Positions 63,831 to 64,000 of a DNA stretch of 64,000 nucleotides are shown here, piece by piece. Numbering within the stretch: the first letter of the stretch is position 1; each line of letters starts with the position of its first letter. Below the pieces are notes generated by a model, which had not been told where the DNA came from, ran no database searches, and saw nothing but the letters and a program-made list of their open reading frames with translations. The stretch comes from Luscinia megarhynchos (taxonomy: Eukaryota > Chordata > Aves > Passeriformes > Turdidae), in the NCBI GenBank assembly GCA_034336665.1, contig CM067566.1, positions 27,062,330-27,126,329 of the forward strand, written 5' to 3'. Made by a program: the position numbers and the translations under genes.

Positions 63831-64000
63831 GTGCTTCTACTGGGCTGAAGTACTGTTTGAAAGCATTAATTCTGTGAAACACTTTGGATACAGTTTTTCC
63901 CTTTCCCTAATACTCAAATATTTTTATTTATAATCCCTTCTCTTGCCAAAAGCTGTAAGCACTACCTTCATAGTATGCCAAAAGAATACTACTGTTTTCA

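Overview
The window is a stretch of vertebrate nuclear DNA, almost certainly from a passerine bird. It is AT-rich, with long introns, GT-AG splice sites and two CpG-island promoters. Its dispersed repeats are typical of birds: 3'-truncated CR1 LINE pieces, two tRNA-Ile-derived SINEs with CR1-like tails (TguSINE1 type), and one probable ERV LTR piece. I see no bacterial, phage or CRISPR content.

Layout. Positions 1 to about 27,000 form an intergenic region in which I recognise no protein-coding gene. It holds CR1 and SINE copies, a perfect (GATAG)n array at 18.8 kb and much AT-rich unique sequence. In other vertebrates neuromedin U (NMU) lies on this side, but I could not find any NMU exon. 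Positions 27,454-32,465 carry EXOC1L (exocyst complex component 1 like), three coding exons on the + strand giving 171 residues. Positions 32,466-37,900 are intergenic and end in a CR1 piece that stops just upstream of the next promoter. Positions 37,900-63,830 carry the complete EXOC1 (SEC3) gene on the + strand: a non-coding first exon within a CpG island and 19 coding exons giving 902 residues with both micro-exons included, with a polyadenylation signal at 63,808.

How the genes relate. EXOC1 is a subunit of the exocyst, the octamer that tethers secretory vesicles to the plasma membrane. Its N-terminal PH-like module binds phosphoinositides, and the rest assembles with other subunits. EXOC1L is a tandem paralogue that keeps only the PH-like module. 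The second coding exon is 131 nt in both genes, and the intron phases on either side of it are the same, so the pair looks like a local, intron-containing duplication. EXOC1L lacks the lysine/arginine cluster seen in the EXOC1 module and ends in a short, hydrophobic, cysteine-containing tail of its own.

The most interesting points are this paralogue pair and the changes in EXOC1L, two phase-symmetric micro-exons in EXOC1, tandem repeats built into both promoters or first introns, and paired perfect CRE sites at the EXOC1 promoter. I did not find a convincing new biological system. Exon boundaries were placed by hand from reading frame, splice consensus and recalled vertebrate EXOC1/EXOC1L sequences; no alignment was run.
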